DNA from: Hydractinia symbiolongicarpus
Lineage: Eukaryota > Cnidaria > Hydrozoa > Anthoathecata > Hydractiniidae
Direction: 5' to 3'
Length of the DNA stretch: 64,000 nt
Assembly: GCF_029227915.1 (NCBI RefSeq)
Contig: NC_079880.1
Span: 21,762,501-21,826,500 of the forward strand
Positions 49,500-60,061 of this stretch are shown in pieces. The position numbers were made by a program, and so were the translations under genes. How positions within the stretch are numbered: the first letter of the stretch is position 1; each line of letters starts with the position of its first letter. The notes under the pieces were generated by a model, which did not search any database, was not told the origin of the DNA, and worked only from the letters and a program-made list of their open reading frames with translations.

Positions 49500-50340
49500 T
49501 CAATTCCACCCTCAGTAATCTTTCCCAGGATGTGTAAAAAGGTTTTCAGAGCATTGACACTCCACATTTTAAATTTTTCAAATGACATTTCCTTAAGTAT
49601 GTTATTATTTTCATCCAGGGTAAAAACATGTGTTGCCCCAGATATGTTTATTTACAATTTGCGACGCACGCGTCGTCCGTGGGATTTAAATTGCAGAATA
49701 TACATAAACAAGACTGAATATTTAATTTGCTTCCATATGTTCTGGCATTTATACTATTAGTTCTTATAAACACAGATGGCAGCGAAGCTTGAGAGCGCAA
49801 TCGGTTCCAAGTTTGTTTTGATTTGTTTATATAAGAAGGATTTATTTAGAGTAAGATAATAAAAACTAATAGCTTTAATTCTATTTTTTCTTTAAATACC
49901 TTTTTAATGATATAATACATATCAATTCCCCTCATAAACGGCTATTTACGGTTTTAGTTTGTTTACCTGCCAAAACCGCCATTTTGAAAATATGACCCTT
50001 TAAATATTGTCTGTTTAAAATGCGCGCGCATTACTTTTTCGAAATCGGCACAAGGTGTATGATATTAGAAACAAGCTTTCGATAAGCATAAGTGCCTTTT
50101 GGTGGTATATTTTTGTGGTCTAAGAGCCCTAAGCCAGCTCAACCAGTCTGGATGTGAGTCTCTAAACGTTTTGTGATTAGGCGCCCTACCAAAGTTACAC
50201 CACTTGACGGTACTAATAAGCTCTGCGTAGCTTAAAATGAGCTCTAGGACTCTCCATCTCAGCCATGGCCCCTCCTGGTAATGATAGACAGGGTACATCC
50301 CTCGATATTTGTGAGGCTAGCCATGTAAAATATGCACATC
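49500..50340. other. intergenic, nothing recognised
   Basis: An open frame at 50065-50298 (minus) has no family signature. No other support. Confidence 0.3.
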
Positions 50341-50373
50341 TACCTAATGGCTGTTTTTGCGGAGAGAAGAGGA

Positions 50374-50406
50374 GGGCGCGTCAGCGCCCGGAGCGTAGCG
50401 GAGCCC
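50374..50406. repeat. GC-rich double hairpin
   Basis: GGGCGC-GTCA-GCGCCC (50374-50389) is followed by GGAGC-GTA-GCGGAGCCC, which can pair imperfectly with itself or with the first stem. It is strikingly GC-rich in an AT-rich window. Confidence 0.6.
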
Positions 50407-50899
50407 ATTTCCTCATTAAATAAGCCAAATATAAAAGAAAAAGGAAGTACGGTGGAGAGTATATAGGATTTCTATACGATTTCCGCGCCTCGTCCCCCTA
50501 TACATTAAAAATATCCAAAATTCGGCCGTTTTTGAGTCAGTTTCCCAGCGATTTAATATGGTCATTCTTAATTACATTTTTTAGTAAGCGAGACAATATG
50601 TTTTCAGCACGGCGATGGAGTTTTTGTTGTTTTTTAACCAAGCGTAAATAGTGCTGTTTCCAGTTGAGATTAAGTTTGCCTACAATTTTTAGCCACGTGA
50701 TACACATATTAATTTCACTAATATCACATGACTTTTTTCTCGGACACATAGCGCCTCAAACTCAAACTTTCGTTAATCTAAACTATATCGCAACTGACGG
50801 AAGGGCTTGTTCAAGAAAACGAAGAAAGGGTATGTTTTTAGCTAGCTAGTATATCACTATTCCTTTACATGTAATGAACTCTTTCTTATTCTCACTCAC

Positions 50900-51090
50900 A
50901 CTTAAGGCTAGCTAGCATAAAACTACTGACTGAGCTGGCTGGCATAAAATAGAGCAATAGAACAAACATATAACATATACAGCTAGCATAAAAAACTGGC
51001 TACAGAGCTAGCATAAATTTAACTACTTAGCTGGCATAAAATTAGCTAATTAGGCTAGCATAAAATTATCTACATAGCTAGCATAGAAAA
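50900..51090. repeat. degenerate GCTAGCATAAAA tandem repeat
   Basis: At least seven copies of GCTAGCATAAA or GCTGGCATAAA occur at irregular spacing of about 20-40 bp, separated by AACTAC/TTAGCTA-like linkers. The palindromic core is GCTAGC. A shorter relative occurs at 33400-33480. Confidence 0.65.
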
Positions 51091-51618
51091 ATTCTTTTGG
51101 ACAGATTTTCAATGAGATAGGCCACCTAGCTTATACTTATGACACAGTATATAAGTGATATAATTCTACTCTGATTAGGAATGTCCCATTACATAGCTTG
51201 TTCTAGCGACAATCCACAATGGTCCAATTTTAGACCAAAGTTCAAGGGCAAAAAATGTTTAGCGAAATCAGCAAAAGTACATACCTATATATAATTCTAC
51301 AGATACTTCCCTTTCCACTTACGAGGTCAAGTTGGGTATTTTATAACATTGAATTTTATAGAGGGGGTGAGAGCCATATGTTCAGCTAGATATTTTGCAG
51401 ATAGTAAATTATATACAGGTATGTCACGTGTAATTGTTTACGTTGCTTAGCCACAAATTGGCAGTTCTTAACATTAAGGGGGAATAGAGAGCTATATTTT
51501 CGTGGACGGTTGTAGCTAGCTATATATATATATTGTACACACGTCAGGAAATAAACTTTTTTAACCCTGCCGCTGAGCATACATCAGTGCGGCTTAAGTT
51601 GCAGAAGCGAAAATTATT

Positions 51619-51667
51619 TCAATATATATATATAAATAGATAGATAGATGTAGATGTAGATAGATAT
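51619..51667. repeat. (AT)n/(GATA)n microsatellite
   Basis: An AT run passes into GATA and GATGTA units. Confidence 0.8.
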
Positions 51668-52069
51668 CTCGTTCAATCGTCAACATGTATTGAAAATCTC
51701 CAAGTGTATTCATTATTTTTTACCTAATTTCACGATATGTATGCAAATAATGTCCCAATAATTTCTGTTTTTGTAACTTGACCCGATCCTTACACATGTG
51801 GCTCTAATGATGTTTTTGTTCAGTCTGGAATAAGAGATTTTTATCCTACTGTCATAAAAACTTGTTTGCAAACAAAACATATACTGCTATTTGATTTTTA
51901 GCTACACAGGCTAACAACAGGCTGTTTCCGCTGTGTTTTTTTAAACCGAAGTTGCAGTAAAGGTTTTTTTAAAAATGTATTACGGCTGTTCGATTTTATG
52001 ATTAATTTTTGATCTAGCACAAACTTTTCCCATAAAATATTGCAGGATTCTTTAGGAGCATAAAAACAG

Positions 52070-52679
52070 GTTTTAAGCAGTGTTTTTATTTTTAAATGTT
52101 ACAAAAACTTTTCCGCAAAATAAAAGTGCTGCATGATTGTTTTAGCTGTGTAGGATAACAACAGGGTGTTTACTGTCTGTTTATTTGAACCAAAGTTTTT
52201 CGGATGTGCCCCACAGTATATTTGTACTAATCACTCAGCCTAGTGTTAACGACAAGCTATTACCTGTGTTTCTAATTAACAGAAGTTGTGCTAAAGTTTT
52301 TTTGAAAGGGTTTGTTTACCTATACTAATGGCGCACCACAGATTAAAGTACATATATCTTTTACGTTTTACTGGGAACATTTTGTAAAACAGTTTTCGCT
52401 ATGACATGGCACAATATGTAAATTGTGTTTCTATTCAAGCTAAAGTTGAAGGAAATATATATTTTGTGAATCTGAAAAATATAATTACACACCCGACACA
52501 CCTTAAATGTTGTGTGTTTCACTCGATTTATGATTGTGTGGTACAGTTTAAAATTTGTATTAATTGTTCCATCAAGCGTTTAACGCCAGGTAACACAGTT
52601 ACTTGTGGCTTAACCAGCGTAAATTCCTAAGTGTATATAATACTCACCTGTAAAGTTTTGTATATATATTTATGTTTAT
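52070..52679 (+). repeat. dispersed repeat family R600, copy 3
   Basis: It follows 13780-14420 nearly throughout: the GTTTACTGTCTGTTTATTTGAA, AGAAGTTGTGCTAAAGTTTT and AACACAGTTACTTGTGGCTT anchors and the closing CCTAAGTGTATATAA with a TA-rich tail. A tRNA-like sequence abuts its right end. Confidence 0.5.
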
Positions 52680-52748
52680 GCCCTGCTGGTCTAATGGCTA
52701 TCACACTCATGCAAATGAGAGATCCAGGTTCAAATCCTGGACAGGGCT
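52680..52748 (+). tRNA. tRNA-like sequence (pseudogene or SINE head)
   Basis: An acceptor-like stem GCCCTG/CAGGGC closes a 68-69-nt unit with a perfect T arm (CCAGG-TTCAAAT-CCTGG), an exact B box and a good A box (TGGTCTAATGG). The anticodon arm is about 3 nt too short: the best fold is CTCAT-GCAA-ATGAG with a 4-nt loop, so no anticodon can be read. Probably a tRNA-derived pseudogene or SINE head rather than a working tRNA. Confidence 0.5.
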
Positions 52749-53034
52749 AGGAAAACATAATTATCTTGCACCTACAACAACCAGGTTTTCATATAATAGG
52801 TAATCTTTAAGTAAGACTTCTCTGATTATTTCTATATCTTGACTTTTTAATGTTGTTGTCATTGGAACCAAGTTAATCTCAGATTTATCAAAAAATGATA
52901 TGTCGTTATGACCGATTGTTTAAATACTTGTAATGGCTATGATTCACTGTATATTGACCTGAGATAAATTTGATAATATTGAGTATACGCAATCTTTGAG
53001 TTGTAAGGTGGAGATTTTCTATTAAAGTCATGCA

Positions 53035-53250
53035 CCCCTGCCTTGCCGTTCCATTGCCTTGCCAGCACTGACCGTGCCTTTCTTTGCCTACCCTTCCTAT
53101 GCCTTTTCTGGTGCCTGCCTACTATGTCCTTGCCTGTGGCTCCCATGCCTTGCCTACCCCTGCCTTCCTGATTCCTCTTCCTATTTCCTTGCCTGCCTTT
53201 GCCCTTTCCTTGCCGTGCTTAATGCCTTTGCCTTGGCAACCTCTCCGCAA
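53035..53250. repeat. degenerate (TGCCT)n minisatellite
   Basis: About 200 bp are built from TGCCT, TTGCC and CCTTTGCC units with extreme C/T strand bias. Open frames through it on the plus strand are repeat artefacts. Confidence 0.75.
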
Positions 53251-53520
53251 CACTTTCTATATTGATTTCTTGGTTTAATAGTTTGTCTACTTGGGAGTTT
53301 TGAATAAAGGAAAAGAACCTCTACCTACATGCAAGTCTGAACAGGTGGAGTATGTCACTGTGTCTGTGGCATTTTGTCAACTTTTTTCCTATTTATGCTC
53401 TGCGCGACAAAGGCCTTTGGGGTGTTTTAGGGATAAAAAATTTCTCCGTCTTGCTACACGATTTTACCTATTTTAACTTAGCCGGCGCTCCGTTAAAAGC
53501 TGGGCGCGAACATTAAGAGG

Positions 53521-53727
53521 TCAGATGGCCCATTTAGCAACACCTACACAGTCTAAATAGATGACTTGCTCAGGCAAATTTTCGTAAATTGTTGTTTTGA
53601 TTGTGCTGCGCGTGCGCGAATTTTCAGCAGGCAAAAACCATTGTTGCGCCAGCGATAGTTCTTTAGCCACAAAGCTTTGTACAGTATCAACGTCATTGAG
53701 ATGAAATTTTCTACTTATTACGAACAC
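53521..53727 (-). CDS. unrecognised ORF beside the RAG1-like transposon
   Basis: An ATG-started 68-residue frame with protein-like composition (SFVAKELSLAQQWFLPAENS, YENLPEQVIYLDCVGVAKWA). The family is not recognised. It ends about 220 bp outside the left transposon terminus, so it is not part of that element. It could be an exon of a host gene or another relic. Confidence 0.3.
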   Translation of the reverse strand: MFVISRKFHLNDVDTVQSFVAKELSLAQQWFLPAENSRTRSTIKTTIYENLPEQVIYLDCVGVAKWAI

Positions 53728-53943
53728 TTGGATAAAGATGATACGATTAAGTATAAATCATACCTGACTTTAACTAATGGATCAAAAATGCCAGACCCCG
53801 CAGCAAGTTTACAATACCACCTACTAAATAAACGTTAGAATCGTTTCGACCAACGACGAAATGATTATAAAAAAAATATAATTGCATGACCAACGACCAA
53901 CTACGAAATTTGTTTGCAAATGACCATCCGATTTAAGTAACTC

Positions 53944-53947
53944 TTCT
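53944..53947 (+). repeat. candidate 4-bp target-site duplication (left)
   Basis: TTCT directly precedes CACGGT. The same TTCT directly follows ACCGTG at 59226-59229. Confidence 0.6.
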
Positions 53948-53987
53948 CACGGTAATCCACGGAGGGAAAAAAAGTGTGCGCATGCGC
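53948..53987 (+). repeat. left terminal inverted repeat of RAG1-like element
   Basis: CACGGTA heptamer-like start, 10-bp spacer, then GGAAAAAAA and the GCGCATGCGC palindrome. The inner 23 bp are an exact inverted match to 59176-59198. Confidence 0.72.
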
Positions 53988-54527
53988 CAGCTCGCGGGCA
54001 ATTTTTTTCTCCGCGTGGTCAATTCATGATGGCGGCGACGAACTTAAGGGTTTTATTGTGCCAAAAAAACTCTTTTTTAAGCCTCTGCGATAGAGATCTC
54101 TGTCAGAATACATTTTATTTTAGTAGGGTAGGCCCTCGACCATTTACAAAATCAAAATTGATTTGTTCGATCGCATGCTTTCTTCTTGCATAGCAGCCAA
54201 CATATGAGGGTGTGTTTTGACTATATGGAATTGGGTGCTAATTAAAGAAGACGATTTCTCCTTCTGTACGCAAAGTTATGCTTCAAAAATTACCTTTTCT
54301 TAAAGGGGATTGATTGTTGGACCAGACTGCATTTAAGGTTTGTAGCTGCCACTTTTTTTGTAACGAGAATCGACTTTTAAATTTGAACTTTCTGAGACGT
54401 CAAAAATGGTACCATTTTTTCATTAATTAATGATAATGGAAACTGCCTTTATACAACAGTACCTTTAAATTAGCACTATATAGACTATATATAAACAGTA
54501 TAGATTTACACAACAACATCACTTTTA

Positions 54528-57500
54528 TTATTCCTCATGTTTCCTCTTTCTTATTATAGGACGTAGTTTCTGGGCATTGGGGTTAATCCTTGTGAGGTGC
54601 TCTCGAAGCATGGCCTCGACACGTCTGCTTGCTGGCTTCATGTGTTGGTATGTGCTCATTAACTTGTTAAACATAGGGTGTATGCTCTCAGCACCCTGCT
54701 CACCATAAAATCCAAAGCCAGTACCCCACTTTCTCATAAAATCTACGGCATGGTCCTCTAGCATGTGTAGCTTTGGCGTTATCGTAACATCTGGCCAATT
54801 AGTACGCAGGAAAGCCATCAGTTTGTCAATAGATTGCTCTATACATAAATTTTAAAAAATTAGCTCTTTGATGCAGTGATGTGACAAACAGTCAGAAAAA
54901 ATCAATAATTAACAGTACTAGCCAGTTATTGTTAAAAATATTTTTAACTGTACCTAATTCAGAAATTAACTGTGGGCCAAAATCGTTTCTACTGTTTATC
55001 AAATTGTGACATTTTGCGTAACAGGAGAACAGTTGCTTGTACTTTCTGCAAACTTCAACAGACTCCATGTGAATTTCATTCCCCTGATGTCCCATGTCAT
55101 ACACTAGCTTTGGGATGGAATTGCATATCTGTATTATGTTACCATCCTACAAAAATATAAGTTGATATATGTTGAACATATTCCTTTTTTATTGTCATAA
55201 GCATTTTTTTATTATAGATCATGTTTTGTTGTGTAGCTGGCAATAAACAAGCATCTAACAGGTATATGTACGTTATCTCTACTTTATAGAAAAAACTTGA
55301 TTTCTTTGACTTGCGACATTCAAAGTATATACCTTCAACATTTTATGGACATGGTTGCCAACAAAACTTTTTCCATGGTAGGCTTGTCGTTCAACGTTTA
55401 ATTTTTTTAATATCTCGTCAAGTTTTTCAACACATGGCCCACTTGCCTGCATTAGATTGTGTTCTTTTCGTAGTCCTTCTGCTTCAGATGTCTAATATAA
55501 AAAATACAGAAAAATAGTCATCAAGAGTTACTGACACAACTTATTGCACAGAAGGATATGCACATTATAAAGGTCTCTGAATGCTTTGACTTGCATTAAA
55601 TTGTGTACTCACTTTTTCAGTCATTTTTCTTTGTAGAAAGTCAATGCGTGGTTCATAAATATCTTTAATATGCTGCTCGGTTTCAGGTTTTTTCAGGATA
55701 TTGAGTGCAATTGCTTCGTGAATAAGGCCAATTTTTTCTTCACAATCTTTCGCAGTTTTCTCACAATCCTTGATCTTATTGCAAATGGCAATAGAGTCGT
55801 TAAAGCTTAAAATCTTGTTCTTGCTTTTCGAAACAGCAGTACTGGCAGCTAATTTGATGTCGAGATTCATACATTCTGATTCCAACATGTTGAAAAATTT
55901 CAGAAATGTACCAAGGGAAATATGTAAGGCAGGCAATGCTATCTAAAAATTAAAATGCACATTAGAAAGGGTAACTAAATGTATATATCAGGTTTTCAGC
56001 CTTATAAATTGATCAACTAAAATGTACCTGATCAATAGAAACATTGAACAATCTCTTGCATATAACCTTGTTAAACTCCTTTGCCCTCTTAATATCGCCA
56101 CCAGCCTCATTAAATCTCTGGAGGTCATTAGATAATGATTCCAATGTACGCGGTGCTATACTAAATCTTTCTTGTCGAGGAATTTTCATTTCTTGTGATG
56201 TTATATGGCAAAACAAGCAGTTATGTCTTCCTGTATAATAATAAGTATCAGTAACTTTCACAGAAATAAATCTCCACACATGACAAATTTGCAGAGATTG
56301 GTATTAAAATAGCAGTCATTGTTTAAAATAAGATGAAAGAGTAAAAACAAAAATTAGTCACAAAAAATATAGAAATAAGAATAAATTAGTTGCATACCAT
56401 TTGCTCCTGTGATTCCATATATAGATTCCATATATTCCATATATATATTCCATAATCGCCACTAATAAATACACGTACTTTTCTTCCCCTGATAATTAAA
56501 TAATCATTTGTTAAAACTTTTAGCAGACATGTACTTAACTTTTTAGGAAAACATACCTCCACTCCATCAATTGCAGATCATCAACTTGTGCGGTAAATCT
56601 TGATAACGCTAGCACTAAATTTGGTCGATAATCCTTTGCTTCAAACATGGAAAATACCACAGTGTTGTCCTTGCTATTTGGTTTTGCTGTGTTGCATAGC
56701 TGGTAGTTCATTTTGAATGATTTGCCACCATGGTCCCCACCCAACTTGATGTGGATTTCATTTTTTAAAAAGGGATGATCAACCATTAAATCGTTACTGT
56801 GAAAATAGAGAGTAATAAATGATATATGTAGATATTATTTCTGTCTTTTATACAGATATTATGTATATTTTACACATGTGTAGTCTTATGTAGTTTGTGT
56901 TGTACTTTGTATGTTACTTACTCCTTCAGAGTGTCAAGATGGTTGAAAATTTGATAAGGAAGTGACTTTAGGTACCCCCATGGAGCTGCTTGAATAACAT
57001 ACGAGCCCTTTACTTCTTTGTTGGGAAAAGTAAATGGGACCTCTTCAACCACCAAATCTTCAGTGCACCATGTTTTAGCAATTGTTCTTTGCTGATTAAA
57101 TGCTGCAGGCATGACATTAAAAGTTTTCAGCCATCTATTATATAATTTTATTATTTAAATACTGCAGTATGACAATTTATACACACTAATTAGCCAGAAA
57201 ATTTGGTGCTGTGTCAGGGATCAGTTGTGCTTATTCTGTTTTTAAATATAATGTTTTTGTATTCAGTAGGAATTTCTAATTTTGTGTACTTTTGTACTTA
57301 ATTTTATATTCTAAGTGTATAGCCTCACATACCTGGCCATTGTTTTCAGCTTTTCCCAAGGGATCCCCATGTCTACCTTCATTGCAACCAGCGATTCGGC
57401 GGTAATCTCAGCATTTGGAATGTTTGCCTGTTTAATTATGTTTTTTCTTTGTTGCACATCAAATCCCTGCAATAGTTTGCCTGTTTGTTTTGCAAGTGCA

Positions 57501-58760
57501 TCCACAGAGTTGCCTGATGTAGTTTGTAGTTGTTGTTTTATAAACTTTGTCCTGTTTGAGATGGTCTTTGAGCATACATCAGTACTGCTTTTATTTGACT
57601 TCGGTGTGGGAGTCATGACTAATGGCTGAAAAATCATCAATCTTACAGTAATATTGACAGAAAATTCTTTTATTGCTTAGGTGCAAAATACACACGTTTT
57701 TATGTAAGAAACATGCTTTTGGGTTATGCTGGATGTTTCTTAACTTTTTGAGAATGCTTTTCAGCATAGCATGTTCTTAAAACCTAGTTTCTTATAATAA
57801 AAAGTTAATTGAGTATTTTGTTATTTAACTCACCCTGCCGCATGTCTTGAATAAAATACTACGATTGGGAAGAGTTGACTGCTCCATTTTTGTCCGAATT
57901 ACATGCAAAACTGCATCATTAATATCTGACGTGACTTCACTTTTCGTGTCAATGTTCATTACTTCGGAAAGCATTTTCTCATTTTTTTGCGGGCCAGTAC
58001 AACAAGACAAGTGTTTAACCTTTCTTATTTCTTCTGACACCCTGAATGGAATTTTGCACTTACTGCATTCGGTTGTCAGGTTTTCACTCAGCCGTTGAAA
58101 TTTAATCGAGGGGTGAACATTTTCAAATCTTGCAGAGATTCTACACTCCGGACATTTAAAATCATTCTCCTTTACACCCTCGACCCAACTTACAAAGCAT
58201 TTGTAGCAAAATGTGTGTTCGCAGGGAACAACGTTCAAAGGTCTTCTCAATATGTTACGGCACAGACCACACGTGAACAGTTCAATAGATGGGTTAAGTT
58301 TAAAGTCCTCAATATTATACTGCTGTGGAATTATATCATCAGGCGTTTTATTATCTATCTCTTCAGATATTTTTTTTGTCCACACTGGATTGTTCAAAGA
58401 TGGTTTGCCTGACTTGTTTTTTTGTGGCCTGGAACGTCCTTGTGCTTTTTTAAGGCCTAAGCTACACGTGTCACAATGTTCTGTGCCCCCTTCTTTGTGT
58501 GGTTTCCACGTTTTTATTTTTATTGAAGATGTAGTTCCCCTTTTTTCAACATTTTTCATTAAGGAGTAGCATCTGAGGCAAAATTTTGGTGGGTGTACAT
58601 CTTCTATATCTCTAGTTACATCCTGGTAGAAACATTTTTCTATTCGTGAGGCAAACTTTAGGACTGGAAATTTGTTTCTTTCGACCTTTCCTGTATGTTC
58701 TCCACATACTCGACATAACTTGGACAGTAAAACGTTATGTTTGTTTTGGTCGTCAGCCAT
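54528..58760 (-). CDS. RAG1L: RAG1-like transposase, 10 exons, about 986 aa (one exon out of frame)
   Basis: Exons: 58760-57834, 57625-57333, 57134-56922, 56796-56557, 56488-56398, 56230-56028, 55942-55613, 55491-55333, 55146-54954, 54838-54528; introns of 68-208 bp, all GT-AG. N-terminus: C16/C19 with C61/C64 (LCRVCGE, KFCLRCYS), WKPH...HCDTC (residues 85-99), C3HC4 RING (C164, C167, C180, H182, C185, C188, C203, C206), then a C232/C235/H250/C253 finger, the order of the RAG1 zinc and RING region. Core: IKLGGDHGG (D499, cf. RAG1 D600), ISGDY (D569, cf. D708), CLFC (C593/C596, cf. C727/C730), HMLEDH (H908/H913, cf. H937/H942) and GEQGAESIH (E934, cf. E962). Residue numbers after 570 are within one or two. 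RAG1 family proteins cut and join DNA at CAC-ended signals in the nucleus. Exon 5 is 91 nt where 89 or 92 is needed. Other phases all agree. Confidence 0.88.
56398..56488 (-). CDS. RAG1-like exon 5 with frame-breaking repeat expansion
   Basis: The exon opens RGRKVRVFISGDY in frame. It then enters four near-copies of ATATATGGAAT, after which the frame leading to YGITGAN and the next exon (GRHNCLFC) is one base out. It lies between the second catalytic Asp and the CxxC zinc pair, so this copy would lose its core unless the reading is an assembly or slippage error. Confidence 0.7.
57834..58760 (-). CDS. RAG1-like exon 1: N-terminal zinc region and RING
   Basis: 309 codons from ATG 58760 to a consensus donor (GTGAGT at 57833). 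It contains the whole RAG1 N-terminal zinc array and RING (ubiquitin ligase type). The start is the first ATG of the frame (MADDQNKHN). Encoding this in one exon and the RNase H-like core in nine short exons is notable. Confidence 0.88.
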
Positions 58761-59185
58761 TTTTATTTTCTAATCGAAGCTGGTTTGTGTGCTTCTCAAA
58801 AATTTAAATTTATGTTCTTTAACAAAGTGGCAGCTACTGTGTATTACCACAGGAGTCTAGTTTAAGGGTTTATCTAACTTTGTAAAATTATGTTTTTGGC
58901 AAATCTTGCGTTAAAAAGTCAGAGAGAGGTGATCAAAACCCTCAAATTTGTGAAGTGGCGCTCTCGACTTTAATCGGCTATCCTGTTTGTTTATAAAATG
59001 CTAGGCAGCAAGTACGAAAATAATTAGCATCCTTGGTCATCCTTTCTCAAATTAAGTCGGAAAAAGTAGTGAATGTTTCCTTATTTTGGTAATAAATACA
59101 GTATTTAGTGGGTTAGGTCAATGTTGATGACGTCATAATTTTAGTCGGAGAAATTTATTTTGCTTAAGATTTTTAGCGCATGCGC

Positions 59186-59225
59186 ACACTTTTTTTCCGC
59201 AAAATCGCGGTTTTGAACGACCGTG
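59186..59225 (-). repeat. right terminal inverted repeat of RAG1-like element
   Basis: Read inward on the minus strand: CACGGTC, 20-bp spacer, GGAAAAAAA (59198-59190) and on into the GCGCATGCGC palindrome (to 59176). The spacer is twice the length of the left one. Confidence 0.7.
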
Positions 59226-59559
59226 TTCTGTGTATGTTTTTTTTTTCTCAGCCACGAAGCGTTTGGACGTATGTTCCGAGTTGGCTGATTAAGTTAAAAA
59301 CACAATGGTGATTTTTTTTCAATCTGATTTTTATTTTTATTTATTTTTATTATCTACTTTTAATTTTTATTATCTACTTTTAATTTTTAATACTACATGA
59401 CATACTGCAAAAAAAATATATGTGAAAATGTATAGGTAGGGAAGGTATAGAAGTATTCAATACACTCTTTTAAGAGGTTAAGTATGTTTTTATATAAATT
59501 CTCAAAGTTTGAAACTCACCAGAATGAATATCATGCATTTTCATTAAATGCGGTGCATC

Positions 59560-60000
59560 TGCAAAAAAACTAGATATACCTGTGGGGTGCAAAAACATTT
59601 AATGATCGATGAACAACATCGCAATCCAATTTTTCATCCATAGCACTATGCATCCTATAGAATTTTCGATTTGGAGATGCGCCATCTGACACAGCAGCTA
59701 TAACTAAAAGCTTACACAGGTCAATTCTAAGATGGATACTGCTTCCCAGAATGTTGGCATAAGTTGGTAGGATGTGATACCTTTTGTACCAAAGTAGGCA
59801 AATGCAAACTTGAGATCAAATGCTAAACCTCTTACATAAAACACTAAAGCATGTGTCGACAATTGATCTGTGGTGTCAAAAGTAGAGAAGTTAGGTTCCG
59901 GATCACCAAGATCAACGGTAACAAATAAGTTCTCCAGAATGCTTATCAAAAACCCGGTTTTCCTAAATTTTTATTTCGTCAAAAGATAGCACTATATATC
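59560..60000 (-). pseudogene. P-element (THAP9-like) transposase relic
   Basis: The minus-strand reading contains TDQLSTHALVFYVRGLAFDL, FAFAYFGTKGITSYQLMP, FWEAVSILEL, then VIAAVSDGASPNRKFYRMH and a VFAPHRYI-FFADAPHLMK-like end. These are the RNase H-like core motifs of P-element transposases (Asp in VSDGASPN and in ADAPHL). Stops and a frameshift near 59700 and 59580 break it, and the N-terminal THAP domain is absent. The USP-LINE 3' fragment sits immediately upstream. Confidence 0.6.
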
Positions 60001-60061
60001 TTTGATATCCAGTGAATAGTTGAACTGTTTTGATTAATTCTTGCACAACATCAGATGAGGT

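Larger units (their letters stand above)
53948..59225 (-). mobile_element. RAG1-like (RAGL/Transib superfamily) DNA transposon
   Basis: A 5,278-bp unit carries a single RAG1-like gene. Proposed ends begin CACGGTA (53948) and, inverted, CACGGTC (59225), the CAC start typical of Transib/RAG transposons and recombination signals. A perfect 23-bp inverted match starting GGAAAAAAAGTGTGCGC lies 10 bp inside the left heptamer (53965-53987) and 20 bp inside the right one (59176-59198). TTCT flanks both ends. A 14-bp subterminal inverted match (AAAGTGGCAGCTAC) occurs at 54342-54355 and 58824-58837. No second gene (RAG2-like kelch/PHD) fits inside. Confidence 0.78.

Noticed and set aside
53059-53278. 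Cys/Pro/Leu-rich open frames on the plus strand
   Set aside because: They arise from the TGCCT minisatellite; two overlapping frames show the same repeat composition.
55311-55517. Plus-strand ORF of 68 residues inside the RAG1-like gene
   Set aside because: It is the antisense of exon 8, which has matching splice sites and phases on the minus strand.
57315-58569. Plus-strand ORFs of 83-118 residues in the RAG1-like gene
   Set aside because: They are shadows of exons 1 and 2, whose cysteine/histidine spacing proves the minus-strand reading.
53965-59198. Taking the 23-bp match as the full transposon ends
   Set aside because: No duplication flanks GGAAAAAAA on the two sides, whereas CACGGT just outside both has matching TTCT flanks and the CAC start expected of this superfamily. 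The alternative is kept in mind because the outer signals are short.
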